Shown: positions 24,101 to 34,900 of the stretch, one piece after another
Numbering within the stretch: position 1 is the first letter of the stretch
Layout: each line of letters starts with the position of its first letter
Assembly (NCBI GenBank): GCA_025330725.1
Contig: JAIWND010000037.1
Span: forward strand, 62,001-126,000
Reading direction: 5' to 3'
From: Chlamydoabsidia padenii
Taxonomy: Eukaryota > Mucoromycota > Mucoromycetes > Mucorales > Cunninghamellaceae
DNA: 64,000 nt
Position numbers and translations under genes: made by a program
Notes under the pieces: generated by a model
Told to the model about the DNA's origin: nothing
Databases searched by the model: none
What the model saw: the letters and a program-made list of their open reading frames with translations, nothing else

Positions 24101-24765
24101 ATCAAGAGGTATCAGATCAAGATGTATTGGATTGGAAATTGGAACGTAAAGGTGTCACCTCGGAATTCGTGGATCTGTATGAATCATTCCCGGATCGACC
24201 TACCACTCAAGACATGACTGATCTGACTTACTATCTTCATCGTCCTCTTTCATCATCTTATTGGGATCGACGACACTCGCAGCCAAGTTTACATCCTGAG
24301 GTAAACAATGATAATTCTTTGGACGATACTATGGATATTCCTTATCTACGACGAGCCCATTCTTTGGTGATGGCACCGACACAACATGTTGTTGATGAAA
24401 ACCAACGACGACGACTTTCTCAACCTTTGTTTACTCGTTACGGACGACGCCACTTTTCACAACAACGACATGAAAGGCGTGAATTATCTCATCGCCGATA
24501 TTCTATGCCGACACAGTTTGATAATGAACGACAGGAACCATGGATTAGTCAACTGGATACTTGGCGTGCTATGCATCGACAACAACCGCTCGGACGCACT
24601 TTATCTGTCCGCATACCTCATGAAGGACAACAGACAAGCTTACAACGAAGCCAAACATTACATCATCAACAGCAACAGCATTACTGGGATAGCGATGCTG
24701 ATGGTCGGATTCGAATCACTTACTATGACGACTTGTTGGAACACCCTGAAGATGAAGATAGGTGA
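21159..24765 (+). CDS. CSC1: Calcium-permeable stress-gated cation channel (CSC1/OSCA/TMEM63)
   Basis: Mechanosensitive or hyperosmolality-gated cation channel of the plasma membrane. Exons 21159-21343, 21401-21610, 21667-22094, 22190-24765 (1,132 aa). The order fits the family. First comes an N-terminal TM module (IGINLGIAILITILFCLLRP; MLLIMTLVGVCALIPVNIM; WSPFAATWFFSLVVVFFLHR). Then a cytosolic RRM-like PHM7 domain (TAKTILISNIPHHVRSDKAL; the second part after intron 3 contains the usual LWANL-type segment). Then the seven-TM region with GRIVYWIFTMAWMVPIGALS, YFTPVVMALFFLLLPLFFRF, VFLKLYGFFIINNLLVFTLV, FTIALLYSAMAPLILPFALM, and LPVLTVVYQWFYGRRL. The long C-terminal tail (about 400 aa) is low complexity (Gln, Asn, Asp/Glu, Arg, His) and not conserved. 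Sensitivity to osmotic stress is inferred from the family. Confidence 0.93.
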
Positions 24766-24949
24766 TTTGTTGTAGATTTTAGTCCCTTCCCCTACTGTAT
24801 TTTTATTTTCCATATCTGTAGTTATAGTGTTTTTTTTTTTCAACTTTGCTTCTTTATTAAATTAATAAACTGTATCATTTGTCTTCCTTTGACCAAGATA
24901 TATGCATCCATTTTACGTTTAAATGGAAGAAATTCCATTGGCTCATAAT

Positions 24950-24961
24950 TTCAAGTCCCGT
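24950..24961 (-). promoter_or_regulatory. Displaced GCGGGATTTGAA-type element of the RPP14 gene
   Basis: Minus-strand reading ACGGGACTTGAA (two mismatches). It sits 27 bp left of the MULE target duplication. Without the transposon it would be about 70 bp from the RPP14 start codon, the usual place for this element. The CSC1 3' end on its left (stop 24765) has no need of it. Confidence 0.4.
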
Positions 24962-24996
24962 CTTTTTTTAAAAAGTGGCTCGCCCTCTGAAATTTT

Positions 24997-25104
24997 GGGG
25001 AATGCTCCGCGCAGGACCACTCCCACAGGACTAAACAACAAGACGGAATTTAAAATACGTCTCGCGCAGGACCTAAGAAAAGTCGGACGTTGAATTACCG
25101 GTGG
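24997..25104 (+). repeat. MULE left terminal inverted repeat
   Basis: 108 bp, identical to the reverse complement of 28629-28736. It contains two CGCGCAGGACC-type subrepeats (about 25008 and 25069), possible transposase-binding sites. Confidence 0.95.
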
Positions 25105-25388
25105 GAAGGGCCTGTGACAGGTGAGTAGTGAATGGACCAGAAAATATTCCCATATTTAATGCCGCTACCGATTTCTTTCGCTTTTCTTCTCCATTTTGTT
25201 AATTCACTTCAGACATCAGTTTACTCTTTTTTATGGTAATACCCTTTATATCCTTTTATATACTATCTCCTTCCAACCAGTATAAATAGCCTTATTATTT
25301 TACTCAATAAAGATCTATCTTACATTTAACCAACTACTCGACTTTTTAACATTACGTTTTTTAACAATCTACTAAGCTTATAGTCAAC

Positions 25389-28374
25389 ATGTCCTCTAAA
25401 CAATCTCTCCTCCCTACTCTTGGAATGGAATTCTCGACAATTAATGATTGTAGAACCTTTATTCAGGCATACGCTAAACAACAGGGTTTTGCGACTGGCA
25501 CCACTTCAAGCAACAACAACTTGGGAAAACTCTCTTTGGCTTGTGTTCATCACGGTCAGTATCGCAAAGGGAAATCAACAAACGACGAAGATAATAAATC
25601 CGCAGTGCACGACGACGACATCATTGATCTTACCAAGAAGGTTTCCTCTGTCTCTGTCAAGAAACGCAATTGTAAAACTGGCCGGATTGGATGTCCTGTG
25701 AACTTCTTCTTCTACCGTGGCCGCGACGACACCCAGCAGTTTAGGCTAACAAAGATGGAACTGGAGCACAACCACCCCCATGGCATTATCTCAAGCGACT
25801 TACCATGTGCATCGCAAGCTGGACGATCAACAAGAAGCGAAGGTTTGGGATATGGTGTCAGCAAAAATACCACCTAGGGCGATCGTGGATCTTATGGCTC
25901 GGGATGGTGGAAATATGATCGCCAAAGATGTCGCTAACTTGAATCAACGACGATTTGCTGGATTGGATAACGCTGGATGCAAGGACATGGGCGGGTTTAT
26001 AAACTATTTGGAAGCCAATGGATACGAGGTGCGCTGGTTAAAGGATTCCGTCAACCGTACTGTGTGCTTCTTCTTTACTCACGAAAAGTGTATGCATATG
26101 GCAAGACGATTCAACGAGGTGGTGGTGGTGGACGCTACTTACAAGACCAATCAGTTCCGCCTTCCTTTTGTCAACATGGTTGGGGTGAACAATGTGGGGT
26201 GCGACGACAAAACACTGGCCAACTTTGCAATCGCTGGTGCCTGGATGGCGAAAGAATGCGAGGTGTCGTATACTTGGGTGATGGAACAACTACGAAACAC
26301 TGTGTATATGGGTGGAAAGTGGCAACCTGGCTTATTTGTTACTGACCAAGCGCAAGCTCTGATCAACGCTATCGAAAAAATATATCCTTTGTCTAACCAT
26401 TTGCTATGCTATGTCCACTTGATGAAGAACATGAAAACCAACACACTTCGCTACTTCACATCTGTCGAAGAATACAGCAAGGCGGAAATGGCATTCAAGA
26501 AAATGTGTCTTACGGAAACGCAAGAAGGTTTCGACAGTGCTTATGAAACATTGGTTGACTTGGCCCTGAAATTTACAAACGACAAAGGTGTGGCTGTGAA
26601 GGCATTTCTCAACAGGTAATAAAATACGATACAGTAATCTTGACATACTGTATAACAACGAACTAACTCCCCATACTTATGTTTCTTTATAGGCTGATGG
26701 TGACCAAAGAAACCGATGCAAAGGACCTGGAGAAGATGAAAAAATTAATGAAGAAATGGGCTGGCATGCATGCCAATAAACTGGCTCATTTTGGCTGTCG
26801 TTCGACAAATCGGGTGGAAGGGGCACATGCGACCATGAAGTCGATTCTTTGGAATGCTGGAGGAAACCTACAAAAGGCATACGAAAGTATACACAAGTGG
26901 TATACTGGAATGGTAAGGAATCGGTTAATGGAGTAATATAAAGGGATGCACCAAATTAACGTACTAATCCGAATGTTTTTTTTTTGTATTCATGCTAGCA
27001 CGAAAATTCCAACAGGTTTTTGGATCGGTCTTTGCTCTTTTCTGAGACAACATCGTTTGTCAGCTCGGTATATGTGAAAAGGGTTGCTCATCTTCGGTCA
27101 AGGGTGTCCACTTACGCATATAACAAGATCAAGATCGAAGTCGCTCTGGCCTGGGAATTCGACGAAAAGGATTATACCGACAAACATTCATGCACTTGCT
27201 CTCTCCGTCACGCCTTTTTGCTCCCATGCCGCCACATTATCTCTCGTGAACCCATTCCTGTGCCCATATCGATAATCAATAATCGATGGTTTGTCTCCGA
27301 GGAGCTACTTAGAGAAAATGCTTTGGACGAAGTGGGTAAGTTATTTGACAAAAAAAGGCAGGGTGCAGCAGTGATTATGTCTTGAAATGATCTAATCCCC
27401 TTTTTTTAACATTAAACACCATATAGCTGAAGAAGAAAATGATATCAAAGCCAAAGTTGTGGACACTCTCAAGAACAAGCTATACAGCCTCATCACTGAA
27501 ATCGACGACAGCATTCAAGGTGTCACCAATCAAGAGATGGAAAGCGCAATCAAGCAACTTGAAGTGGTACGGGACGAACTGATCGGCCGGGATTCCTTCT
27601 CCATAATCCTTCCTCCTTCGCAAAAGAAGAACCCCCAAGGTCGACCAGCCTCAACAAAACGAACAGCCTCTCAGTTTGAAGTGGTGGATGCAACAACAAA
27701 GAAAAAGGCCAAACTACTTTCGAAAATGTAATGTATTTTTTTGGGGGGGGGCTTAAAGCAGATCGAAAGAAGAACTCACTTTTTTTTTCTTTTTCTTTTT
27801 TAGGGAAAACATGAAGGGAAAGGACACCAAACACAACAATCTTTGGCCAACTGTGTGTGTTGATAAGGTGGATTCTGTTTACAATCCCATGGCAGATGGT
27901 AACTGTGGATTTCGATCGCTTGCGATGGCGTTGGAAGGTGACGAACACTGCTATGGAAAAATAAAGGATGCTATGATGGAGCGTCTAAAAACACATAAGG
28001 AGTGGTACCTGACAAACGGTGTTTTTATAGAGGACGATATCAACAAAATGAACGAGCTGCTCCTCAAACGTGGCTCGGTCTCACTCGAACACTGGTTTTA
28101 CACGCCGGACTGTTGTCAGCTAGCAGCAGATACGTTTTTACATCCGATCCACTTCCACTCCTCGTCTGGAGCGATGCTCTACTTACCTTTAACAAGCAAC
28201 TCTTACTTTAAAAACAAGCCCGTCGTCCTTCACCTTCAAGCCAGTCATATAACATTAATCAAATATCGACCTCGCTCCCAAGTTTCGCATCCAACAATTT
28301 ACCCTCTATATGAAAACATCTGTCAACGTGCCAACATACCTAGTAGACTTCCCCAATATACAAACAAGAAATAG
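25389..28374 (+). CDS. MULE transposase fused to an OTU cysteine-protease domain (one frameshift)
   Basis: Exons 25389-26615, 26693-26912, 26999-27335, 27427-27727, 27804-28374, about 990 residues. Order: a FAR1-like zinc N-terminus (KKRNCKTGRIGCPVNFFFYR, LEHNHP); a MULE DDE transposase core with VVVVDATYKTN and VTDQAQALINAI carrying the first two catalytic Asp; a SWIM zinc finger (CTCSLRHAFLLPCRHII); a spacer; then an OTU domain with NPMADGNCGFRSLAMAL (Asp and nucleophile Cys) and HITLIKY (candidate catalytic His). The frame changes by one base at a C5 run (25775-25779), so as written the protein is interrupted after LEHNHP. Everything after that is open, and exon phases agree. A TATAAATA box is near 25281. 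Plant KI-MULEs also carry protease-like domains such as OTU; the role of OTU is unknown. Confidence 0.88.
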
Positions 28375-28628
28375 CTATTTACACTTCTTTTTTTTTGGCA
28401 CCAGTTTTGGTTTTTTTTCATAACCGCTGGATGCTTTCTTTTATACACCCTTTTTTTTTACTTATAGAACCCTCTTTGACTATCATCACCTTTTTTTATT
28501 TTTAACTCATAAATAAAACATAACTTACATTACTTATTGACTTTTTTGATTTATAAGCAAACTAATCTTCGTTAATTTTATTCTCTTCACTTTTATTCCT
28601 TCAACTTCACAATTGATACACCCACTTT

Positions 28629-28736
28629 CCACCGGTAATTCAACGTCCGACTTTTCTTAGGTCCTGCGCGAGACGTATTTTAAATTCCGTCTTGTTGTTT
28701 AGTCCTGTGGGAGTGGTCCTGCGCGGAGCATTCCCC
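28629..28736 (-). repeat. MULE right terminal inverted repeat
   Basis: 108 bp, exact inverted copy of 24997-25104. It is followed immediately by the second copy of the target duplication (28737-28744). Confidence 0.95.
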
Positions 28737-28777
28737 GAAATTTTTCTTCTTCGTCTGTATTTTACAACCTCACACTA

Positions 28778-29322
28778 ATGGCTTCAACCGTACCTCTGAA
28801 TACATCGACAATCAAACCATGGTATAAACATCATCTTCCTTTAAATCGATACCAGTATCTCAAGATCAAACTGTAAGTAAAATAAATAAATAAAAAAGTT
28901 GGATCGGTTTTATACCAAGCATACTAATTGGATGATTGGTCGATAGATGGGCTGAACAAGAACTTGACGTAAAAGTCACCGAACTGGCCTTCCGAATGAG
29001 TCTTCAACAAGCTATTCGTGCAAGTCTTGGAATCGCAGGCACAGGATCACAATTGGATGTCCTTGATTGGAACGAAACTACTCATGTGGGAATTGTCAAA
29101 GTGCCTCAAAAGTAAGTACAAATAAAACAAACAGTGCCAATAAGGGATACTCATCTCTTTCTTTCTTTTTTTTTTTTTTTGATTAGGGAACTGATTATGA
29201 TTTGGGGTGCTTTGGCGACACATCACTTTTCTATGGCTGGTCATACCTGCGCTTTGGATATAATCGATAATTCGGCTAGTTTGATTAGTCTTGCTGATCA
29301 TAGCCGCGACGAAACTTTCTAG
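28778..29322 (+). CDS. RPP14: RNase P/MRP subunit, RPP14-like (Rpp14/Pop5 family)
   Basis: Protein subunit of RNase P/MRP, which trims tRNA 5' leaders and processes rRNA. Exons 28778-28872, 28947-29111, 29187-29322 (131 aa, close to human RPP14). The layout matches RPP14: an N-terminal strand (YQYLKIKLWAEQ), the helix FRMSLQQAIRASLGIAGTGS, the strand pair QLDVLDWNETTHVGIVKVPQ, LIMIWGALAT, and the end CALDIIDNSASLISLADHSR. Pop5 is the alternative; the spacing after the LDVLDW strand fits RPP14 better. The start codon lies 34 bp after the MULE target duplication, so its 5' UTR and promoter have been replaced by transposon DNA. Expression could be lowered or driven from the right inverted repeat. 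Confidence 0.75.
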
Positions 29323-29667
29323 ACTCTCTCATCCCTTTGTAGTTTAAACTCTCTCACATCTATTTATACTATATATCATTATCTACCCATTGTCATTGTA
29401 TTATATTGTCTTTTTTTTTTTGGATTATCTTAATAAAACATGTGTTTATCATCGTATCTTGTTGATGATTGATTTACTCTGGCGCATGAATCCCACTGAC
29501 GGGTCAAACTATGTAGGTGACAGGCTTGAAGAACTTCAACTCCCGCCACTTGACGTCACTTGGAAAATCTGTGACCCTGCGAGCATTTGAAAAATGTTTT
29601 TTTTTTCCTATCGGCGGCACACTTTCTTTCTTTTCACTCTAACCCTTCTCCTTTCTACTGATTCAAC
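29323..29667. other. RPP14-COX12 intergenic region
   Basis: It carries the RPP14 3' end and the COX12 promoter, with a degenerate copy of the window's recurrent element near 29580 (GCGAGCATTTGAA). No gene seen. Confidence 0.6.
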
Positions 29668-30372
29668 ATGTCTGAACCCGCTGCTCAATCCGGTATGTAC
29701 TGAACATCAAAAAACAAAACAAAAAAGATACATGTTAATATCAAATAAAAGAAACACTTGTTAACTCTTACCACCTTTTGATCTTGATCGATTCTACAGA
29801 TTTGCAAACTGGTAATAAATAGAACCAACTGACCAATATTGACAACCTTGTTTTGACTGATCTGATCTCACTCACTCACTCTCTCTGTTTATTTATTTAT
29901 TGACTTGATATGACTATCATCAGCTCCCTTCGACGCTCGGTAAGTGAATAACGGACTAAATCCTTCTCATGCTAATCATTCCCTCTTCTTTTTACAATAG
30001 TTTCCCCAACACTAACCAAACCAAGCAGTACGTATATAACAGTGAAGGATAAGGAATGGGATCATGGCAAGATTTGCTCATGAACTTGGACTTGTTATGG
30101 AACTCACTAACCTTACTTTTCTTCTAATAGCTGCTGGCAAAACTATGTCGATTACTTCAAGTGTATCGACGCTCGTGGTGAAGACTTTGCTCCCTGCAAG
30201 CAATTCTGGAGAAACTACCACAGCTTGTGCCCCAACTCTTGGGTAAGTCCTCATAAACCATTTAATGAAACATCCAACTAATCCTTCTTTTCTTATATGT
30301 ATACTTCTATAGGTTGAAAAGTGGGATACTCAACGCGAAGCCGGTGAAAACCCTTCCAACTTCAGCCTTTAG
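29668..30372 (+). CDS. COX12: Cytochrome c oxidase subunit 6b (COX12)
   Basis: Intermembrane-space subunit that clamps the cytochrome c oxidase dimer, imported by the MIA40 relay whose gene is the next one downstream. Six exons: 29668-29692, 29800-29811 (12 nt), 29924-29939 (16 nt), 30001-30027 (27 nt), 30131-30242, 30313-30372 (83 aa). It starts [20 protein letters not shown], then [20 protein letters not shown] (first CX9C) and CKQFWRNYHSLC (CX10C), ending VEKWDTQREAG and NPSNFSL. The twin-cysteine hairpin spacing CX9C/CX10C is that of COX6B. The three tiny exons are needed to read the conserved [20 protein letters not shown] segment, which supports them. Confidence 0.95.
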
Positions 30373-30535
30373 ATATAGTTTTTTAATTGGATAATGGTGT
30401 GTTGTTGTTTTAACTACGTAGATTGTTTTATTTTATTAATAAAAAGATGCAGCTTGTTGTATCCTTTTGCAAAACACGCATATCTTGATGGTCTTTATAT
30501 GTCTCAATGATCTTGCCATGTGGGGGGGTCTTGGA

Positions 30536-30547
30536 GCGGGATTTAAA
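30536..30547 (+). promoter_or_regulatory. GCGGGATTTGAA-type element, MIA40 promoter
   Basis: Reads GCGGGATTTAAA (one mismatch), 92 bp before the MIA40 start, same orientation. Confidence 0.45.
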
Positions 30548-30638
30548 CTTCCGCACGTCACTTTGAAAATAAAAGAAGCCTTTTCTTTTTTTTTCGGTTT
30601 CCCTTTCTTTTGATATAACTCTTTGACAACCCAGCATC

Positions 30639-31191
30639 ATGTCATACGCAGCAAAGGATGGTAAAGACACTGTGGTGTTTGTAGAAAAGGAATATGTCGA
30701 TGGTCAACAAGAAGAAGCACTACCTTCCCAACAAGAAAACACTACTCAACCTGACGAAGAAGAAAATGATCAATCGGCTGCTTATGATCCCGAAACTGGC
30801 GAAATCAACTGGGATTGTCCTTGTAAGTCATATACCCAAATAGCAAAGGTAGGGGGAAGGGGAATGACCAACTCATTAATTATGACTAGGTCTCGGTGGT
30901 ATGGCTCAAGGACCTTGTGGTGAAAAATTCAAGGCGGCATTCAGCTGTTTTGTCTATTCTGAAGCGGAACCTAAAGGATTCGATTGTGTGGAAAAATTCA
31001 AGAACATGCAAGATTGCTTCCGTGAACATCCTGATATCTATGGTGACGAAATCGACGACGACGACGAAGAAGAAGAAGAAGAAATACCTACAGTTACGAT
31101 AGAACAAAAGGACGAACAAGTAACAGCCTCAAGTGCTTTTGAACAAGGTGATGACAAGCAAACTTCCTGGTTTTCCTCTTGGTTTACATAG
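30639..31191 (+). CDS. MIA40: Mia40/CHCHD4 oxidoreductase of the mitochondrial intermembrane space
   Basis: Oxidises and traps cysteine-motif proteins (small Tims, COX12) on import. Exons 30639-30822 and 30890-31191 (161 aa). The catalytic CPC motif is split by the intron (WDCP then [15 protein letters not shown]). It is followed by the twin CX9C helices: [11 protein letters not shown] and [11 protein letters not shown], with [12 protein letters not shown] between. The N-terminus is short and acidic with no transmembrane anchor, like animal CHCHD4 and unlike the anchored yeast form. The C-terminus is strongly acidic ([10 protein letters not shown]) and ends in a Trp-rich WFSSWFT. Two of its likely substrates, COX12 and TIM13, are also in this window. 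Confidence 0.95.
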
Positions 31192-31958
31192 AAATCTATC
31201 TCACTCACACACATTTAGTATAGTTTAACTTGTATATTTAGTTATAGTATAGGATGGTGGTTGACTGTGTCTTCCCGGTCCATCCCCTGTATATCTCCTC
31301 CCACATCCCCTCTCTTCACATTCTTTAGAATTAGTCTTTACGCATGTTTTTTCCATTAAATAAATTCACAGGACTTTATTATGATCCATTATCTCTGACT
31401 ACTTTATTGGAAATGTATGTGTGTCGTTGGTGATATGGGCTTGAAGACAGGCTCACACAACATTGTTGTTACCCCGAATTACTTTTTTGCAGGATACGTT
31501 TGAAATCCCGCTTGACCCACTATATTACAACTCATTGCTCATTCACCTAATGCCACACAGCCCGTATGTTAATTTTTTTTTTCTTTTGATAAACTATATG
31601 TTACATAAAAGTAGATCTGATTTTTAAAGCATCGTACTACTTGAGCCATCAATGGTCATTCAAGTTAGACTGTCATTGTAAGCGGGCGGAACAAAGAGAG
31701 CGGAAAAGCTTTAGGTCTAGGATCCTTCAAAAACAACATGATTGTGTCAATTGAAAAGAGCCGTAAAAACTATAAGTATAAAGTACCCAGTCTTTCTGTG
31801 ATAAGTTAGGTTGATCTTGCTTCAAGTGTTCAATGTCGGCATTTGAAATCAACAACATCAAAATACTTTATTTTTTGGGAAGCGGTCTTTTTTTTTTGTT
31901 TTCCCTTTCTTTCTTCTGCTTTACATTCTTTTTTTACTGGATACACATTTTATAGCTC
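31192..31958. other. MIA40-DHX57 intergenic region
   Basis: It contains AATAAA near 31360 (MIA40 3' end) and a minus-strand GCGGGATTTCAA at 31500-31511 (one mismatch) 450 bp before DHX57. No gene recognised. Confidence 0.6.
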
Positions 31959-34900
31959 ATGTCTGGTAAAAAGTCAAAGACGAAACCTACAACATCGTCA
32001 ACCACTAATAGTAGCAACAAACGAGGTGGAAAACCAGGGGACACAGCAACAACGGATGGAGCAAATGACAACAAGAAATCGATCTTTGGTGACTGGACAG
32101 GCAAGACACCGGTGACCCTCTTGCACGAACACACGCAGAAACATGGATGGGAAAAAGCGGTGATTGATATGGAACGACAAAAACAAGGATTCGTAGCCAC
32201 AGTACGGCTCAGTCAACGTAACAAGAAAACTGCCCAGATCCAAACCGTTAGCCTGACACCTCCTGATCTGTACTACCCAACTGCCGTTGAAGCTCGTCAT
32301 GCCGCAGCGACATTTGCCTTGCACCGGGTCAACTCTCATGTCAACATGCACCACATTTTACCTCCTCAACACCGAACTCTTTGGCGCCAATTTGAACAAC
32401 TGAAAACGAGTGTGAACCAGTGGCAGTACTCACCTGATCCGTTCAACGCCCAGCCCCCAGTCTTGGTCGCCAAATCGAAACGTCAATTACCAACAAAAGA
32501 GCACGCCAACGCTGCCATTCCTATGCCACAACAACAACAACAACAAGCGACCTCTTCTAGTGCTTCTCGATCGGCTTCTTCTGCTATGGATCAAGACAAG
32601 GATGAAAAAATGCGAAAACTCTGGGCTAGTCTTCCTACAGTGCATATGACTTCTGAAAATCGGGCAATGATTGAATCTGTGGTCAAACAATCACATATGG
32701 TATATCAAACGGTAAGGGATTTATATCTTTACTTTTGATTTATGTTATTCACTTGTTTATCTTTTATATATGTAATAGCCTACCAAGAAACTGAAGACAA
32801 ACGAGAAGAAGGATATCGTGGATGGGTTGGTCAAAATGGGATTCCGTCCTTCTCATGCCTCAGAAGCATTAGACTACTGTAGTGATACTGCCTCCGCTTT
32901 GGATTGGTTATGTAAGTGAACGGATTATAAAGAAGGGGGGAGGGAATGATACAATGATTGACATCTAACTAATCGTTTTGTTTTACTTTATGTTTTATTC
33001 TACTAGGCTTACATGTCCCTGAAGATGGTAAAGTGAAAAGAAAAAGACGTTAATATACACTAATATCTGCATTCTTTTCTTAGATCTTCCAAGTCACTTC
33101 TTACATGGCAGCTACAACCCCAAGATGACGACGATCTCACATACAACACAATCACTTGGACGCGACTGGTTACTCAAACGCATGAATTCGATCGGCTATC
33201 CTCTCTCGGTGTGTGAAGAAGCCATGCGGCAGACAGGTGATGATGATAGCAAGGCATTGGAACTACTACAATGGCGATTGGTGCATTCTGACTCGAACTT
33301 TTTGGAAATGGAAGCAACAACAGCAAGCACAGAAGAAATACTGGACTCTCGGAATGAAGAAGTGATTGCATTGGAATCTATCTACGAAGGGCGCTTCCAA
33401 CAAGAACTGGATCAAGATCAACGACAACACTACAAGATTCAATATATGGTACAGGTGGATACAAAGATGCAAACAACAACAACCATTGTCAACAAGAAGA
33501 AACAAACACAAACCAGACTACCGCCTCGCCAACCTCTTACTTTGGACATTATGATCCCAGCACATTCAACTTACCCTCATGTCTTGCCTGTCTTTATGAT
33601 TCATTGTGATGGTCTACCCTCTTACCTCAAACTGTCTATGATCCAAGGCCTTGTTGAAGAAGGTGAACGCAACATGGGTATGCCAATGATCTATATGTGT
33701 GCGGAATGGTTGCAAGAACAGGCGGACAATTTGATTGCTCATCCTCCCAAACTACGAAAAATCACGGATGGTATCATGACGGCTCCACTTGATGGCTCTC
33801 AACGTAAATCTTCTCGGAAAAACAAGCCTCGACAACGACGACATGAGGAGAATGAAGCCGGACGTTGTTTGGATTCTATGGCACTCAAGACGAATTTGGA
33901 CAAAATGCATCAAAGTCCCGAATATCAACCTTTTGCTCTGGTCCGATCAAATTTGCCTGCTCATGCTTTTAAGGACAAGGTGGTGCGGGCTGTAAAAGAA
34001 CATGACGTGGTGATTGTCTCTGGTGAAACTGGTTGTGGTAAGAATAATTGGAACTTGAAAAAATGAAACCTTTGTTACTCAATTCTCACTCTTTTTTTTT
34101 TTTTTTTTTTTTGTGGTATCTGGATTTTTACAGGGAAAACAACTCAAGTACCTCAGTTTATTTTGGATCATGCTATAACTACAGGCGTAGGGTCCTCCTG
34201 TAACATCATTTGTACACAACCACGAAAAATCTCTGCTATTGGTGTTGCCGGTATGTAATATCATTGGCAGGATTAACATGTACTCATCCATTCACTTCTT
34301 TTTCCCTCGTCTGATTTATAGAACGTGTTGCTGCCGAACGGTGTGACAAGATTGGAAACACAGTGGGGTATGCTATTCGTGGTGAAACCAAAGTATCTCG
34401 GGATACAAGATTGCAATTTGTTACTACTGGTGTTTTACTACGACGAATCCACAGCGATCCTTACTTGGAAAACATTAGTCATGTGATCATTGATGAAGTG
34501 CATGAACGATCTGGTAAGGGCATGGAGAATTTTTTTTTTACAAACAAAAGATGCTTACATTTTACTTTTTACATAGTGGACAGTGACTTTTTGTTGGTCA
34601 TTTTACGACAACTCACCCAGAAACGACCCGATCTCAAGATTATACTGATGAGTGCTACTATCAACCAAGAACTCTTCTCTCGTAAGTACAATATACACTG
34701 TAGAAATGCAATAAATCTAATCACTCGATCATCTTCTTATAGAATACTTTGGTGGTGCTCCCTCTGTTGAAATTCCTGGCTTTACTCATCCTGTGGAAGA
34801 TTTGTAAGTTTGAAACTCCAACTTATTTGATCAATCTCTTTACTAACAAAACATGCTTTGATATTTTATATATAGTTACCTTGAAGACATTCTCGCCATG

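Larger units (their letters stand above)
24997..28736 (+). mobile_element. Mutator-like element (MULE) with FAR1/MULE/SWIM/OTU protein
   Basis: A 3,740-bp DNA transposon. Both ends begin GGGGAATGCTCC and form 108-bp terminal inverted repeats (24997-25104 and 28629-28736) that I find identical base for base. An 8-bp direct repeat GAAATTTT flanks it exactly (24989-24996 and 28737-28744), within the 8-11 bp target duplications typical of MULEs. The interior encodes one multi-exon protein. Perfect repeats and a perfect target duplication mean a recent insertion. It landed between a promoter element and the RPP14 gene. Confidence 0.95.

Noticed and set aside
24997..25104. TIR as an LTR or tRNA-related repeat
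   Set aside because: The copies are inverted, not direct, and flank a MULE transposase with an 8-bp target duplication.
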